Assembly: GCA_963761615.1 (NCBI GenBank)
Contig: CAVXGU010000003.1
Span: 248,001 to 312,000, forward strand
Length of the DNA stretch: 64,000 bases
Direction of reading: 5' to 3'
DNA from: CAVXGU01 sp963761615
GTDB lineage: Bacteria; Acidobacteriota; Vicinamibacteria; Vicinamibacterales; CAVVIG01
Part shown: piece after piece, positions 38,578 through 49,803 of the stretch
Layout: each line of letters opens with the position of its first letter
Numbering within the stretch: position 1 is the stretch's first letter
Made by a program: the position numbers and the translations under genes
The notes under the pieces: generated by a model
Told to the model about the DNA's origin: nothing
Seen by the model: the letters and a program-made list of their open reading frames with translations, nothing else
Database searches by the model: none

Positions 38578-39576
38578 TCAGGCGCTCTTCTCGGCGACCA
38601 CCAGACTGACGGGTCCCATCAGGGGCTGCTGGCCGAGCACGGTCCAGCCGGCCTGCTTCAGCCAGGCGGTGACCTCGGCGGCCGAGTAGGCGCGCGCGCC
38701 CGCGAAGTTCAGGAACTCGCCCGACATCAGCGTGGCCATCGGGGGCGCCGTGCGATCGGGGGTCAGGAAGAAGTCGACGATCAGGAGGCGTCCGCCGCGC
38801 GGCAGTGCGTCGTGGAGGCGCGCCAGCAGCGTGGCGCAGTCCTCCTCGCGAAAGCCGTGCAGGACGTGCGACACGAGTGCCGCGTCGTAGCCGGTCGGCA
38901 GCGGGCTCTTCAGCATGTCGCCTTCGATGATCGCGATCGCCGCCGTGTCCTCGGGCGAGAAGCGTGTCCGCGCGTAGGCCGCCGTGCCGGGCAGCTCGAA
39001 GAGCGTCATCGACAGGTGGGGATGGCGCCGGCGGATGATGCGGAGAAAGGACCCCGTGCCGCCGCCGATGTCGAGCAGACGCTTGTGGCGCCCGAAGTCG
39101 TACGAGTCGGCGAGCGCCATGGCGCCGCCGCGCGACGCGGCCTCCACGCCCGCCGAGAAGATCGCCTGATCCTCGGGTGAGAACTCGAACGCGTGCGGTT
39201 CCTGCGCCGTCCGGCGCACCGCCTGGCTGAAGTGGGTCCAGCCCGCGTACGACAGCCGGTCCCAGAAGGTCAGCATCGGGCGCAGGTCGGCCGGCGTCTT
39301 GCCCGAGAGGAACGCCTGCGCGACGTCCGAGTTGCGGTATCGTCCCTCTTCGAGAACCAGCATGCCGAGGGCTACCATGGCGTCGGCGACGACGCGCACG
39401 TTCGGCGCCGGTGCGCCGGCGCGCGCGGCGAGCTCGTCAGCCGATGCCGGTCCGTCGCCCAGGATCGTGAACAGCCCGAGATCGCCGGCCGCGAAGAACA
39501 TCTTCGCGGCCATGAACCCCGACGCGAGCTGGAAGATCGGATCCGGGGTGATGGAGAGCTGACCGGGATTGGGCAT
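38578..39576 (-). CDS. SAM-dependent O-methyltransferase (acetylserotonin/hydroxyindole type)
   Basis: The 332-residue protein has an N-terminal winged-helix dimerisation domain (FMAAKMFFAAGDLGLFTIL) and a C-terminal Rossmann domain with LLDIGGGTGSFL, an acidic FELPGTA loop and a catalytic-His-like VSHVLHGF segment. The substrate is unknown. It stands alone between divergent or convergent genes. Confidence 0.85.
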   Translation of the reverse strand: MPNPGQLSITPDPIFQLASGFMAAKMFFAAGDLGLFTILGDGPASADELAARAGAPAPNVRVVADAMVALGMLVLEEGRYRNSDVAQAFLSGKTPADLRPMLTFWDRLSYAGWTHFSQAVRRTAQEPHAFEFSPEDQAIFSAGVEAASRGGAMALADSYDFGRHKRLLDIGGGTGSFLRIIRRRHPHLSMTLFELPGTAAYARTRFSPEDTAAIAIIEGDMLKSPLPTGYDAALVSHVLHGFREEDCATLLARLHDALPRGGRLLIVDFFLTPDRTAPPMATLMSGEFLNFAGARAYSAAEVTAWLKQAGWTVLGQQPLMGPVSLVVAEKSA

Positions 39577-39621
39577 CGTATCCTCGCGGGCGAGTTCATT
39601 ATAAGAAGCGGGACGATCGAG

Positions 39622-40761
39622 ATGTCATCAGGTGTCACCATGACGATCAGACGGACGGCCGGCGCGTGCGCCCTCGCGGCGCTCGCCATGTGGATCGGCG
39701 TTGCGGCCCAGGCCCCGCCGACGGGCGAAGTGGTGCGGACGCTCCGGCCCCCCAGGCATCCGCTGCCGCCGGAGGCCGCGTCGGCCGGCGTGACGAAGTT
39801 CTCCTTCATCGCGTACGGCGACACGCGCAACGCCGACGACGGCAAGGCGATCCAGCCGGACCACGCGAAGCTGGTCGACCAGATGCTGGTCGAGATGAAG
39901 ACGGAGGCGGCACGTGGCTTCCCGGTGAAGTTCGTCGTCCAGTCGGGCGACGCCGTGCTCCAGGGCCGGATGGCGCACATGTGGAACGTGAGCTTCATCC
40001 CGATCATCCAGCGCCTGATCGACGACGGCGACGTGCCGTACTACTTCGCGGCCGGCAATCACGACGTCGGCGGGCCGTCGGCCCTGCGCGACGCCGGACT
40101 CGAGAACACGGAAGCCGCGATGCGGGATCTCTGGCCGCCCGAGGGATCGCCGCGCCGTCTGGCCGGCCATCCGACGTTCGCGTTCGGCTACGGCAACCTG
40201 TTCGTGATCGCGATCGACTCCGACATCCCGGAGGACGGCGCCCAGTACGCGTGGGTGGCCCACCAGCTCGAGACGCTCGATCGCGCGCGCTTTCCGCTCG
40301 TCATCGCCGTCTTCCATCACCCCCCGATTTCCTCGGGCCCGCACGGGGGACCGGTGCTCGAACGCGAGGCGGCCGGGATGCGCCGCCTGTACCTGCCGCT
40401 CTTCCGCGAGCACCACGTGCGGATGACGATCACGGGGCACGAGCATTTTCTCGAGCACTGGGTCGAGCATTACCAGGACGGCCGGAACACCTACCGCATG
40501 GATGACCTCGTCGAGGGCGGCGGCGGCGCGCCGACCTACGTGTTCAAGGGCTTGCCGGACGTGAAGCTGTTCGAGGACATGGCGGCGCCGCAGAAGGTGA
40601 CCATTAGCCAGCTCGTCCGGCCCGGCTCGACCGTGGAGGACAACCCGCACAGCTTCGTCATCGTCGAGATCGACGGCGAGCGCATCTGGCTCCGGGTGGT
40701 CGCCGAGAACGATGCCGCGTACGAGCCGTACGGCCGGCCCCGCGTCGAGCTGACGGACTAG
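39622..40761 (+). CDS. Secreted calcineurin-like metallophosphoesterase
   Basis: The 379-residue protein has a signal peptide and the ordered dimetal motifs AYGDTR, QSGDAV, GNHD, FHHPP and GHEH. The start is either 39622 or the ATG at 39640, and neither has a strong ribosome site. The promoter overlaps that of the divergent methyltransferase, 45 bp away. It acts in the periplasm on an unknown phosphoester. Confidence 0.88.
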   Translation: MSSGVTMTIRRTAGACALAALAMWIGVAAQAPPTGEVVRTLRPPRHPLPPEAASAGVTKFSFIAYGDTRNADDGKAIQPDHAKLVDQMLVEMKTEAARGFPVKFVVQSGDAVLQGRMAHMWNVSFIPIIQRLIDDGDVPYYFAAGNHDVGGPSALRDAGLENTEAAMRDLWPPEGSPRRLAGHPTFAFGYGNLFVIAIDSDIPEDGAQYAWVAHQLETLDRARFPLVIAVFHHPPISSGPHGGPVLEREAAGMRRLYLPLFREHHVRMTITGHEHFLEHWVEHYQDGRNTYRMDDLVEGGGGAPTYVFKGLPDVKLFEDMAAPQKVTISQLVRPGSTVEDNPHSFVIVEIDGERIWLRVVAENDAAYEPYGRPRVELTD

Positions 40762-40863
40762 CGCTCCGGAAGCCGGCGCCGGTCACGGGCGCACGCTCGC
40801 GGCGGCGCCCCGGTTCTGGCACGATAGGGCCCTCCGGGAACCACGCTTCGAACAGGAGAGCTC

Positions 40864-41283
40864 ATGGTGCGAATCAACGTCGGGCGCGTGCTGCTCGGCG
40901 GCCTCCTTGCCGGTCTGATCGTCAATATCAGCGAGGCGCTGTTGAACCTCTACGTCGTGCAGGCGGACATGAACGCCGCGATGCTGTCCCTCAACCGTCC
41001 CGTCATCGCGGGCCAGGCGATCATGACCTTCGTCGTCCTGACCTTCGGCCTCGGCGTCGCCGCCGTGTGGCTCTATGCCGCGATCCGGCCGCGGTACGGT
41101 CCTGGCGTACGGACGGCCGTCTGCGCCGGCAGCTTCGTGTGGTTCTTCGCGTACTTCTATCCGAACGTCGGGATGGGCGCGATGAAGCTCTTTCCGCCCG
41201 GTCTGATCGCCCTGATGACCGTGTGGGGCCTCGGTGAGATCATGCTCGCCACCATCGCCGGCGCGTGGGTGTATCACGACTGA
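40864..41283 (+). CDS. Four-helix small membrane protein, function unknown
   Basis: The 139-residue protein has four hydrophobic segments and conserved-looking Gly/Asn residues (GLLAGLIVNISEALLN, FYPNVGMGAMK). A good ribosome site CAGGAGAG lies 4 bp before the ATG. No family was recognised. Confidence 0.65.
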   Translation: MVRINVGRVLLGGLLAGLIVNISEALLNLYVVQADMNAAMLSLNRPVIAGQAIMTFVVLTFGLGVAAVWLYAAIRPRYGPGVRTAVCAGSFVWFFAYFYPNVGMGAMKLFPPGLIALMTVWGLGEIMLATIAGAWVYHD

Positions 41284-41310
41284 CAGGGAGCGGCGCCGCA
41301 CGGGGCCGCG

Positions 41311-42571
41311 TCACGGCCGAGCGCTTTCGAGCGGCACGTCGGGATCGATGAAGAGCCACGCCACCGCGCCGAAGGCGTAAACGACGGCCGTGACGAGGAA
41401 GGGCAGGGTCCACGACCCGAGGCGATCGACGGCGTAGCCGAAGACGAGCGGGGTGAGCAGGCCGCCCAGGTTGCCCACGGTGTTCATGTAGCCGGTGATC
41501 ACGCCCGCGTGGTCGGCGCCGATGTCGAGGCACACGGCCCAGCAGGCGCTCAGGCCGAAGTCGACGGACCCGAGGGCGAGCGCGAGGAGCGTCGCCGTGG
41601 CGATCGGCCGGGCGACCAGCGTCGAGGCGAGAACGAGGGCCGCGCAGGTCAGGAACGCGCCGAAGCCGAGGTGGGATCGTGCGACGCGGAGGCCGCGGGT
41701 GCGCGCGAGCCGGTCGGTCGCCCACCCGCCGCCGACGTTGGCCAGGCCGGCGAGGAGGAACGGGAGCGACGCGAAGAGCCCGCCGCGGATCGCCGAGAAG
41801 CCCAGCACCTGGAGCAGGTACGTCGGCAGCCACGTGAAGTAGAAGTACAGCCCGTACCCGTACCGCGAAGTACATCGCCCCGATCGCATACAGGTTGCGG
41901 CTGCGAACCATCGCGCGCCAGGGCACGGCGTGGCCGGGTTCGTCCGCGGGCCGGCCGTCCTGCGCGATCCACGCGAGCTCGGCCGCATCGACGCCGGGGT
42001 GATCCGACGGCCGATCGCGGTACCAGACGTACCACCACGCGGCCCACACGAGGCCGAGGGACCCGAGCGCGCCGAAGCTCGTGCGCCAGCCCCATCGCTG
42101 TACGAGGACGAGCACGACGGGCGCCGACAGCATCCCGCCGATGCGCGTGCCGAGGAACAGGATGCCGTTGGCCTGCCCGCGCTCGCGCGCCGGGAACCAG
42201 TGCGAGAAGGCCCGCGCCATGTTCGGAAACGCACCGGCCTCGCCCGCGCCGAAGAAGAAGCGGATGGCGACGAGCGACCGCAGGCCCTGCGCCGCCCCGG
42301 TCAGCGCCGTGAACCCGGACCACCAGAGGACGATGCGTGTGAGCACGCGCCGGGGTCCGCGCGTGTCGCCCAGCCAGCCCGACGGGATCTCGAAGAGCGA
42401 ATAGGCCAGCGTGAAGGCGCTGAACACGACGCTCATCTCGAGGACCGTGAGGTGCAGGTCGGCCATCATGAACGGCGCGGCGACGGAGATGCACACCCGG
42501 TCCAGGTACGTGACCACCGCCAGGAGGAAGGCGAACACCAGGACGCGGCCGCGCACCCGGGAGCGATCCAT
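41311..42571 (-). CDS. MFS transporter (ACS-like anion/sugar-acid family), frameshifted
   Basis: Twelve-helix major facilitator. The N-half reads YLDRVCISVAAPFMMADL, GWLGDTRGPRRVL and GAGEAGAFPNMARAFSHWFP. An extra base near 41863 next to a GTAC breaks the frame in helix 7, after which GYGLYFYFTWLPTYLLQVLGF continues to the end. One base removed gives 420 codons. The AGAFPN motif is typical of the anion:cation symporter (hexuronate/phthalate) branch. It is divergent from the M3 peptidase gene. Confidence 0.87.
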
Positions 42572-42610
42572 CGCGGGTAACTCTATCTGATGGAGCGCTA
42601 GAATACGCCG

Positions 42611-44512
42611 ATGCGCATCCCGAGTCGCTCGGTGCGTCGCTTGTCGGCCGCGCTGGTCGCCGCCGTACTCGTCCAGCCCGTGGCCACCCAGGAGCGCGAC
42701 CGGGCCGGGATCCCCGACCGCTACAAGTGGAACCTCACGGACATCTATCCATCCGACGCCGCCTGGCGCGCCGCCAAGGATCGCGCGGCGGCCGACATCC
42801 CCGCCCTCGAGCAGTTCCGTGGCCGTCTCGCGTCGTCCGCGTCCACGCTCGCCGACGCCCTCGAACGGGAGACGGCGATCGGCAAGGAGCTGTCGAGGCT
42901 GTCGACCTACGCGAGCTCGCTGGCCGACGAGGATACCCGCGACGCGGCCCATCAGGGCATGCGCCAGGAGATGCGGCAGCTCTTCGCGTCGTTCGGCAAC
43001 GCGCGCGCGTTCATCCAGCCCGAGATCCTGCAGATCGACCGTTCGACGCTCGATCGGTTCCTGCAGACCGAGCCGCGTCTGGCGGTGTACCGGTTCAGCC
43101 TCGCGAACATCGAGCGCATGGCGCCGCACACGCTCGACGCCGCCGGCGAGCGCCTGCTCGCCGACGCCGGACCGGCCGCGGGCACCGGGTCGAACGTCTT
43201 CGACGTCCTGATCAACGCCGAGTTCCCGTATCCGCAGGTGACGCTGTCCGACGGCCGGACGACGACGCTCGACGAGCCGCAGTACGAGGCGCTGCGCGGC
43301 GTCCCGAACCGCGCCGATCGGCAGCTCGTGATGTCGTCCTTCATGCGCGCGCTCGGGAGGTTCGGTGGCACGCTCGGCGCGACGATGAACGGCGAGGTCC
43401 AGAAGGTCCGCCTGCGCGCCAAGGCCCGGAAGTACGACTCGGACCTGTCCGCCTCGCTCGACGCGGCGAACATCCCGACCTCGGTGTACACGCGCCTGAT
43501 CGACGGCGTCAACCGCAACCTGTCGACGTTCCATCGCTACCTGCGGCTTCGGAAGCGCATGCTGGGCGTGGACCAGCTGCACTACTACGACCTGTACGCG
43601 CCCCTCGTGTCCTCGGTCGATCTCGACGTACACGCCCGAGCAGGCGCTGCAGAACGTGCTCGACGCCGTCCGGCCGCTCGGGCCGGCATACGGCGCGGTG
43701 ATCCGCCGCGCGTTCGACGAACGCTGGATCGATCTCTATCCGTCGCCTGGGAAGGCGTCTGGCGGTTACACGACCGGCGGGCCGTACGACGTCCATCCGT
43801 ACATCCTCATCAACTTCGACGGCGGCTACAACGGCATGACGACGATGGCGCACGAGCTGGGCCACGCGATGCAGACGTACCTGTCGAACCGGGCGCAGCC
43901 GTACCCGCTCGCCGGGTATCCGATCTTCGTCGCCGAGGTCGCGTCCACCTTCAACGAGCAGCTGCTCATCGATCACATGCTCGACACGATCAAGGACGAC
44001 GACACGCGGCTGTCGCTGCTCGGCCGGTATCTCGAGAACGCGAAGACGACGATGTTCCGCCAGACGCAGTTCGCCGAGTTCGAGCTGAAGGTGCACCAGA
44101 TGGCGGAGGCCGGCCGGCCGATCACCGGCGCGGCGCTCGCGAAGCTCTACCTCGACATCACCCGCACGTACTACGGCCACGACCAGGGCATCTGCATCGT
44201 CGACGACTACGTCGCCAACGAGTGGAGCTACGTCCCGCACTTCTACCGCGACTTCTACGTGTTCCAGTACGCCACGTCCTTTACGGCCTCCACTGCGCTC
44301 GCCTCGAAGGTCGAGGCGGGCGGTGACGCCGGGCGCGCAGCGACCGAGAAGTACCTGCGGTTCCTCAGCGCCGGCGGGTCGAAGTACCCATCGACCTGCT
44401 GAAGGACGCCGGCGTGGACATGACGACGGACGAGCCGCTGGCCCTGACGATCCAGCGCATGAACGGCGTGATGGACGAGATGGACCGGATTCTCGATCGG
44501 AAGAACCGGTGA
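42611..44512 (+). CDS. M3 family oligoendopeptidase F, exported, two frameshifts
   Basis: Zinc oligopeptidase with a signal-like N-terminus, the helical OligoF N-domain (RYKWNLTDIYP) and the catalytic MAHELGHAMQTYL motif followed by the ligand Glu in VAEVASTFNE. There is an extra base near 43627, before YTPEQAL, and a missing base near 44388 inside what should be CGATCG. The C-terminus DLLKDAGVDMTTDEPL ends at 44512. The two indels cancel, giving 634 codons. Confidence 0.88.
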
Positions 44513-44568
44513 GGGAAGCCGGGGAACGAAGGGACGAAGGAAGCGAGTAGCTCGGGAGCCAGGGAACC

Positions 44569-47044
44569 ATGTTCGACTCGCTCGCCGGCGACGTGCGTTA
44601 CGCCCTGCGCTGGCTGCGCAGGAGCCCCGGCTTCGCGCTGGTGGCCGTGGTGTCGCTCGCGATCGGCATCGGCTTCAACACGGCGCTCTTCTCGCTCATC
44701 GACGTGTTCCTCTTCCGTCCGCTGCCGGTGACGGGCGTCGATCGGCTCGCCGACGTCTTCACGAGCAGCAGCGTCGGCGGGCGCTACAGCACGACCTCGT
44801 ACCCGGACTTCCTGGATCTGAAGGCCGGCAACGCGGTCTTCGACGATCTCGTCGGCTACACGCCGATGTTCGGCGCGCTGAATCTGGGCGACCGCTCGCG
44901 GCTCGTGACGGGGGAGCTCGTCACGGGCAACTACTTCCGCGTCTTCGGCGTCCGGGCCGCAATGGGCCGCACGATTGGTCCGGCCGACGATGCCGCCGGC
45001 GCCGAACCGGTGGCGATGGTCTCGTACCGGGTACTGGACGCGCGAGCTGGACGGAGCCTCCGACGTCGTCGGGCGCAGCCTGCGCATCCACGGACGCGGG
45101 TACACGATCGTCGGCGTCGCGCCGAAGACGTTCACGGGGATGGTGCCGCTGCTCGACCCCGAGGTGTGGCTGCCGATGACCTGGGCGACCGAGGTCGAGC
45201 CCGTCGGCCTGCACGACGCGCAGCGGGCGCCGCCGAACTCGACGCGGCTGACGCGGCGCGGCGACCGGTGGCTGTTCGCACGCGGACACCTCAAGGCCGG
45301 CGTGACCGTGGCGCAGGCGCAGGCGAACCTGCGCGCGATCATGACCCGCCTGGCCGCCGGCTATCCGGTGCAGGACGGCGGCCGTACGATCACGGTCAAG
45401 GCCACGAGCCAGATCCGCGTGCACCCCGACGCGGACGCCAGGGTCGAGCCCGTCGCCATCGGTCTGGCGCTCGCCGTCGGTCTCGTGCTCCTCATTGCGT
45501 GCGCAAATGTCGCCGGCCTGCTCGTGGCCAGAACCACGGACCGGCGGAAGGAGATCGCGGTGCGTACGGCGATCGGCGCGAACCGCTGGCGGCTCGTGCG
45601 CCAGCTCGTCACCGAGAGCCTGGTGCTCGCGGCCGGCGGCGGCGTCGCCGGGGTGGCGCTGGCGTGGCTGATGACGCGGATCGCGGAGTCGATCAGCCTG
45701 CCGCTTCCGTTCCCCGTCGTCATCGACCTGCCCATCGACGCCCGCGTGCTCGCCTTCACGGCCGGCGCGACGGTCGTCGCGGCCCTGCTGGCCGGCGTCG
45801 TGCCGGCGATTCGCGCATCCCGATCGGCGATCGCCTCCGATCTGCGGGGCGTCGTCCCGGCCCGGCGGGGCGGCTGGGCGCTGCGCGACCTGCTCGTCGC
45901 CGCCCAGATGACGATCACCGCGCTTCTCCTGATCGTGGCGGCGCTGCTCCTGCGGAGCCTCGCGGCCTCCGAGCGGGCCGATCTCGGCTTCGAGCCGGAT
46001 CACCTCGCCTTGATCTCCATGGATACCCGGATGGTGGGCTACTCGCGGGACCAGAGCGAGCGGTTCTTCGCCCGGGCCGTGGACCGCATCCGCGCCCTGC
46101 CGGGCGTCCAGTCGGCCGGGCTGACGACCCGCGTGCCGTTTTCGGTCAACGTCAACGAGTGGGACATCTGGGTCCCCGGCCACCACCGGGAAGGCGACCG
46201 GCCGGACGGCATCGAAGTGACCAACGTCTCTCCCGACTACTTCGACGCCATGGGGATCGCGATCGTCGACGGCCGCAACTTCACGCCGGCCGACGATGCC
46301 GACGCGCCGAAGGTGGCGATCGTCAACGAGGCGATGGCGCACCGGTACTGGCCCCGCGAGGAAGCGGTCGGCCAGACGTTTCGCGTGGGCGCCGCCGAGG
46401 GGCCGGTGTACCGGGTCGTCGGGGTGGCCACCGACTACAAGGTGGCGACGGTGGGCGAAGGGCCGACGCCCTTCATCCATCTGTCGCGGCTGCAGCAGCC
46501 GAATTCGTACAACGTCATCGTCGCCAGGACCGCCGGCGATGCCGGAGCCCTGCTCGCCGACATGCGGCGGGATCTCCTCGATCTCGAGCCGGACCTGGTG
46601 TTCGTCGAGAGCCAGACGATGGACGGGGAAGTGGCCGCCACGCTCTTCCCCATGAAGGCCGCGGCGCGGATCGTGTCGGTGATCGGGATCGTGGCGATGA
46701 TCCTCGCGGCCGTCGGGCTGTACGGCGTCCTCGCGTACGCCGTCGTCCGGCGCACCCGGGAGTTCGGCATCCGGTTCGCTCTGGGCGCTCAGCCGGCCGA
46801 CGTCGTGCGCATGGTCATGCGGCGCGGGCTCGCGCTCGCGATCGCCGGCCTGGCCGCGGGCGGCGTGCTCGCCGCGATCGCGGCGCAGCTGCTCGCGTCC
46901 ACGCTGTACGGCGTGAGTCCTGCGGACCCGGTCTCGTGGATCGGCGCCGCGCTCGTTCTCCTGCTGGTCGCCGTGCTCGCCAACCTGGTCCCCGCGCGCC
47001 GCGCCGCGCGCGTGGAGCCCTCGCGGGCGCTGCGCGTCGAGTGA
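44569..47044 (+). CDS. ADOP-type ABC transporter permease (duplicated MacB/FtsX), frameshifted
   Basis: Acidobacterial duplicated orphan permease: two MacB periplasmic-core domains, each followed by an FtsX domain, with no ATPase partner beside it. The first half begins LRWLRRSPGFALVAVVSLAIGIG. FtsX blocks lie at ARTTDRRKEIAVRTAIGANR and VVRRTREFGIRFALGA. The end is ARRAARVEPSRALRVE. An extra G before a TAC near 45029 breaks the frame in the first core domain. One base removed gives 825 codons. The family is a strong marker for Acidobacteriota. Confidence 0.9.
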
Positions 47045-47057
47045 TGCCGGAGGCGGG

Positions 47058-47576
47058 TCACTCCTCCGCCACGAACGCGTACTGACACTGATCGACGATG
47101 CGGCCGTTCTTGATCGCGCTGCGCCGGAGGCGGGCCTCGAGGACGTAGCCGGCCTTCTCCAGGACGCGGCAGGATCCGACGTTCGACGCAAACGGCAGCG
47201 CGAAAATGCGCGTGAGTCCGTGCTCGACGATCGCGTGCCTGGTGACCGCGCGGACGGCCTCGGTCATGATGCCCCGGCCCCAGAACCCTTCGCCCAGCCA
47301 GTACCCGATTTCGGCCGACACGCGCTCGACGTCGATTTGCGGCATGACGCCGACGCTGCCCACGGCCTCGCCGCCGATGTCGATCGCGAATCCGGTCTCC
47401 GGGACGCGCGTGGCGTTCGCCTGCAGGAACGTCCGGGCGTCACGCATCGTGTAGGGCGACGGAAACCGATCCCGCAGGTTGAGCCAGATCCGGGGGTTGT
47501 CGGCGTGCTTCACGATCGCCGCGGCGTCCGACGGCCGCCATGATCGCAGAACGGCGTGCGTCAGGACGATTTCCAC
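47058..47576 (-). CDS. GNAT N-acetyltransferase (RimJ/RimL type)
   Basis: The 172-residue protein begins with GTG 1 bp after the stop of the DUF1992 gene. The acetyl-CoA motif IGYWLGEGFWGRGIMTEAV and the closing NVGSCRVLEKAGYVLEARLR identify the family. It acetylates an unknown amine acceptor. Confidence 0.88.
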   Translation of the reverse strand: MEIVLTHAVLRSWRPSDAAAIVKHADNPRIWLNLRDRFPSPYTMRDARTFLQANATRVPETGFAIDIGGEAVGSVGVMPQIDVERVSAEIGYWLGEGFWGRGIMTEAVRAVTRHAIVEHGLTRIFALPFASNVGSCRVLEKAGYVLEARLRRSAIKNGRIVDQCQYAFVAEE

Positions 47577-47577
47577 G

Positions 47578-47895
47578 TCACCGCCGGCGCAGGTGTTCGA
47601 GGGCAATGGCGAGCTGCATCCGCCGGTCGGCGGCCCTCCGGCGCAGGTCGGCGCGCGTGATGTCGTCGGGCGCCGCGGCAATCCGGCGGTCGAGGTCGGC
47701 GATCTCGTTGAGCAGCTCGACCTCCGCCGGCAGACAGCGCGCGCTCCTGAGCACCGAGAGAGCCAGGCGGAGGGGTTCCGGCGTGCTGAAGTAGGCGTCG
47801 AGGTCGATCGGCGCGCCGCTTCCCGGCAGATCGTCGAACGCGCCCTCGGCCATTGCGTCGCGGATCTTCCTTTCGGCGATCAGGTCGAAGATCAT
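47578..47895 (-). CDS. DUF1992 (DnaJ-homologue C28-like) protein
   Basis: The 105-residue protein shows the family core IAERKIRDAMAEGAFDDLPGSGAPIDLD and a helical tail. The role is unknown. The ATG overlaps the stop of the VOC gene (ATGA), and its own stop abuts the GNAT start, so the three genes form one unit. Confidence 0.87.
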   Translation of the reverse strand: MIFDLIAERKIRDAMAEGAFDDLPGSGAPIDLDAYFSTPEPLRLALSVLRSARCLPAEVELLNEIADLDRRIAAAPDDITRADLRRRAADRRMQLAIALEHLRRR

Positions 47896-48401
47896 CGGCC
47901 CTCTCCCACGTCGCCCTCGCGAATCAGGGCGTCGAGATCGAGCGGATCGGCCATCGCCATGTGGAGCGTGCCGTCGGGCCGGCGCGGCCACTCGGCGGGC
48001 GGCCGATCGCGCGTGAGCTCGACGCCGTTGTCGTCGGGATCCGCGAGGTAGATCGACTCGCTCACGCCGTGGTCCGCCGCGCCGTGCAGTCGGACGCCGG
48101 CCTCGATCACGCGCCGGACGGCCGCGCCGAGGTCGCCGCGCGTCGGATAGCGAATGGCCAGGTGATACAGGCCGGTGTGCCGCGCCGGGGCGGGCGTGGC
48201 GTTGCGGCTCTGCCAGGTGTTCAAGGCGATGTGGTGGTGATAGCCGCCGGCCGAGAGGAAGGCCGCGCTGTTGTCGGGTAGACGCTGGACCAGATCGAAC
48301 CCGAGCACGTCGCGGTAGAACGCGACCGCGCGATCGAGGTCCGACACCTTCAGGTGCACGTGACCGATCGTCGTCTCCGCCGGCGCGCGATACGGGGCCA
48401 T
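47892..48401 (-). CDS. VOC-superfamily dioxygenase/glyoxalase (catechol 2,3-dioxygenase-like)
   Basis: The 169-residue protein has one or two beta-alpha-beta-beta-beta modules. The metal ligands fit a His in GHVHLKV, a His in LYHLAIRY and a Glu in DPDDNGVEL. It resembles the CatE group of ring-cleavage or glyoxalase proteins, and the substrate is unknown. The start at 48401 (MAPYRAPAE) is preferred over an upstream ATG because of family length. Confidence 0.82.
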   Translation of the reverse strand: MAPYRAPAETTIGHVHLKVSDLDRAVAFYRDVLGFDLVQRLPDNSAAFLSAGGYHHHIALNTWQSRNATPAPARHTGLYHLAIRYPTRGDLGAAVRRVIEAGVRLHGAADHGVSESIYLADPDDNGVELTRDRPPAEWPRRPDGTLHMAMADPLDLDALIREGDVGEGR

Positions 48402-48461
48402 TACGATGATTTTACAGGCTCCGGGCGTCCGGCTTCCGTCTCTCGCCGGCACGCTGGCGCG

Positions 48462-49748
48462 TCAGCGGCCAGCCCCCTTCAGCGTCAGGACCAGAACGCC
48501 TCCGAGCGCGAGCACGGCACCGATGAAGACGAACCCGAGCGTGAAGCTGGACGTCAGGTCGCGCAGGTAGCCGACGACAGACGGGCCCACGAAGCCGCCG
48601 ATGTTCCCGACGGAGTTGATCAGCGCGATGCCGGCCGCGGCGCCGGTGCCGGACGTGAACGAGGTCGCGAGCGACCAGAACGGCCCGAACATGGCCGCGA
48701 GCCCGAGGGTCGCCAGAGAAATCGCAGCGATCGATCCGCCCAGGCCGAAGATCTGCCCGGCGGCGCCGGCGAGCGCGAACGCGGCCCCGCCGCCGATCGC
48801 CGAGAGCGCCACGTGCCACCGGCGCTCGCCCGTCACGTCCGAGTGGCGCCCGACGACGACCATCCCCACGCCCCCAACGACGTACGGGATTGCGCTCAGG
48901 ACGCCGATTGCGAACGTGCCGAGCGGCGTGCCGCCGGAGCTCGCGCTCTGAATCATCTGCGGCAGGAAGAAGCCGATGGCGTAGAGCGCAACCGGGATCG
49001 TGAAGTACACGGCCGCGAGCATCCACAGCGTCGGATCCACGAGGGCCGCCGTCGTCGTTTCCACCTGACGCGGCCGCGCGGCGTCATCCTGACGGAGGCG
49101 CTCGAGGAGGACGGCGCGCTCGCGCGCGGTCAGCCACGCCGCCTGTTCCGGCCCATCGTCCAGCTTCAGCCAGACGATCACGCCGAGCACGACGGCCGGC
49201 ACGCCTTCGAGCAGGAAGAGCCACTGCCAGCCAGCCAGCCCGCCGGCGCCGCCGAGGGCCAGGATCGCGCCCGACACGGGACCACCGATGATGCCGGCGG
49301 CGAGCACCGCGGTCATGAAGGCCGCGACCGTGCGCGCCCGGTCGCGGCCGGGGATCCACCGGGTCAGGTAATAGATGATGCCCGGGAAGAATCCCGCTTC
49401 CGCCGCGCCGAGCAGGAAGCGCAGCGCGTAGAACCCCTCCGCGCTCCGGACGAACATCGTCGCCGAAGAGACGAGACCCCAGGTGAGCATGATGCGCGCG
49501 ATCCAGAGCCGCGCGCCGACGCGCGCCAGGATGACGTTGCTGGGGATCTCGAACGCGGTGTAGCTGAGGAAGAAGACACCCGCCCCCATCGCGTAGACGG
49601 TGTCCGAGAAGCCGAGCGCGCGATTCATCTGCAGCGCCGCGAAGCCGACGTTGATCCGATCCAGGTAGGCGACGATGTAGAGGAGGAAGAGGAAGGGGAC
49701 GAGGCGGCGGCGGACCTTCGAGAGCGCCGAACTCAGCTCGGAAGACAC
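48462..49748 (-). CDS. MFS transporter (anion:cation symporter family)
   Basis: The 428-residue protein starts with GTG (VSSELSSALSKV). Twelve helices carry YLDRINVGFAALQMN, EIPSNVILARVGAR and GAAEAGFFPGIIYYLTRWIPGRDRAR. These place it with tartrate/hexuronate/phthalate transporters. The frame is intact. Confidence 0.9.
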   Translation of the reverse strand: MSSELSSALSKVRRRLVPFLFLLYIVAYLDRINVGFAALQMNRALGFSDTVYAMGAGVFFLSYTAFEIPSNVILARVGARLWIARIMLTWGLVSSATMFVRSAEGFYALRFLLGAAEAGFFPGIIYYLTRWIPGRDRARTVAAFMTAVLAAGIIGGPVSGAILALGGAGGLAGWQWLFLLEGVPAVVLGVIVWLKLDDGPEQAAWLTARERAVLLERLRQDDAARPRQVETTTAALVDPTLWMLAAVYFTIPVALYAIGFFLPQMIQSASSGGTPLGTFAIGVLSAIPYVVGGVGMVVVGRHSDVTGERRWHVALSAIGGGAAFALAGAAGQIFGLGGSIAAISLATLGLAAMFGPFWSLATSFTSGTGAAAGIALINSVGNIGGFVGPSVVGYLRDLTSSFTLGFVFIGAVLALGGVLVLTLKGAGR

Positions 49749-49803
49749 GGTGGCCGATTGTAGCGTGCCGGGAACAGCGGCCGCGTCGGACTGACGTTGG
49801 CGC

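Noticed and set aside
23260..45040. Programmed ribosomal frameshifting as the cause of the split genes
   Set aside because: The breaks lack a common slippery heptamer or downstream structure, affect unrelated housekeeping families, and differ in local context apart from GTAC/GATC.
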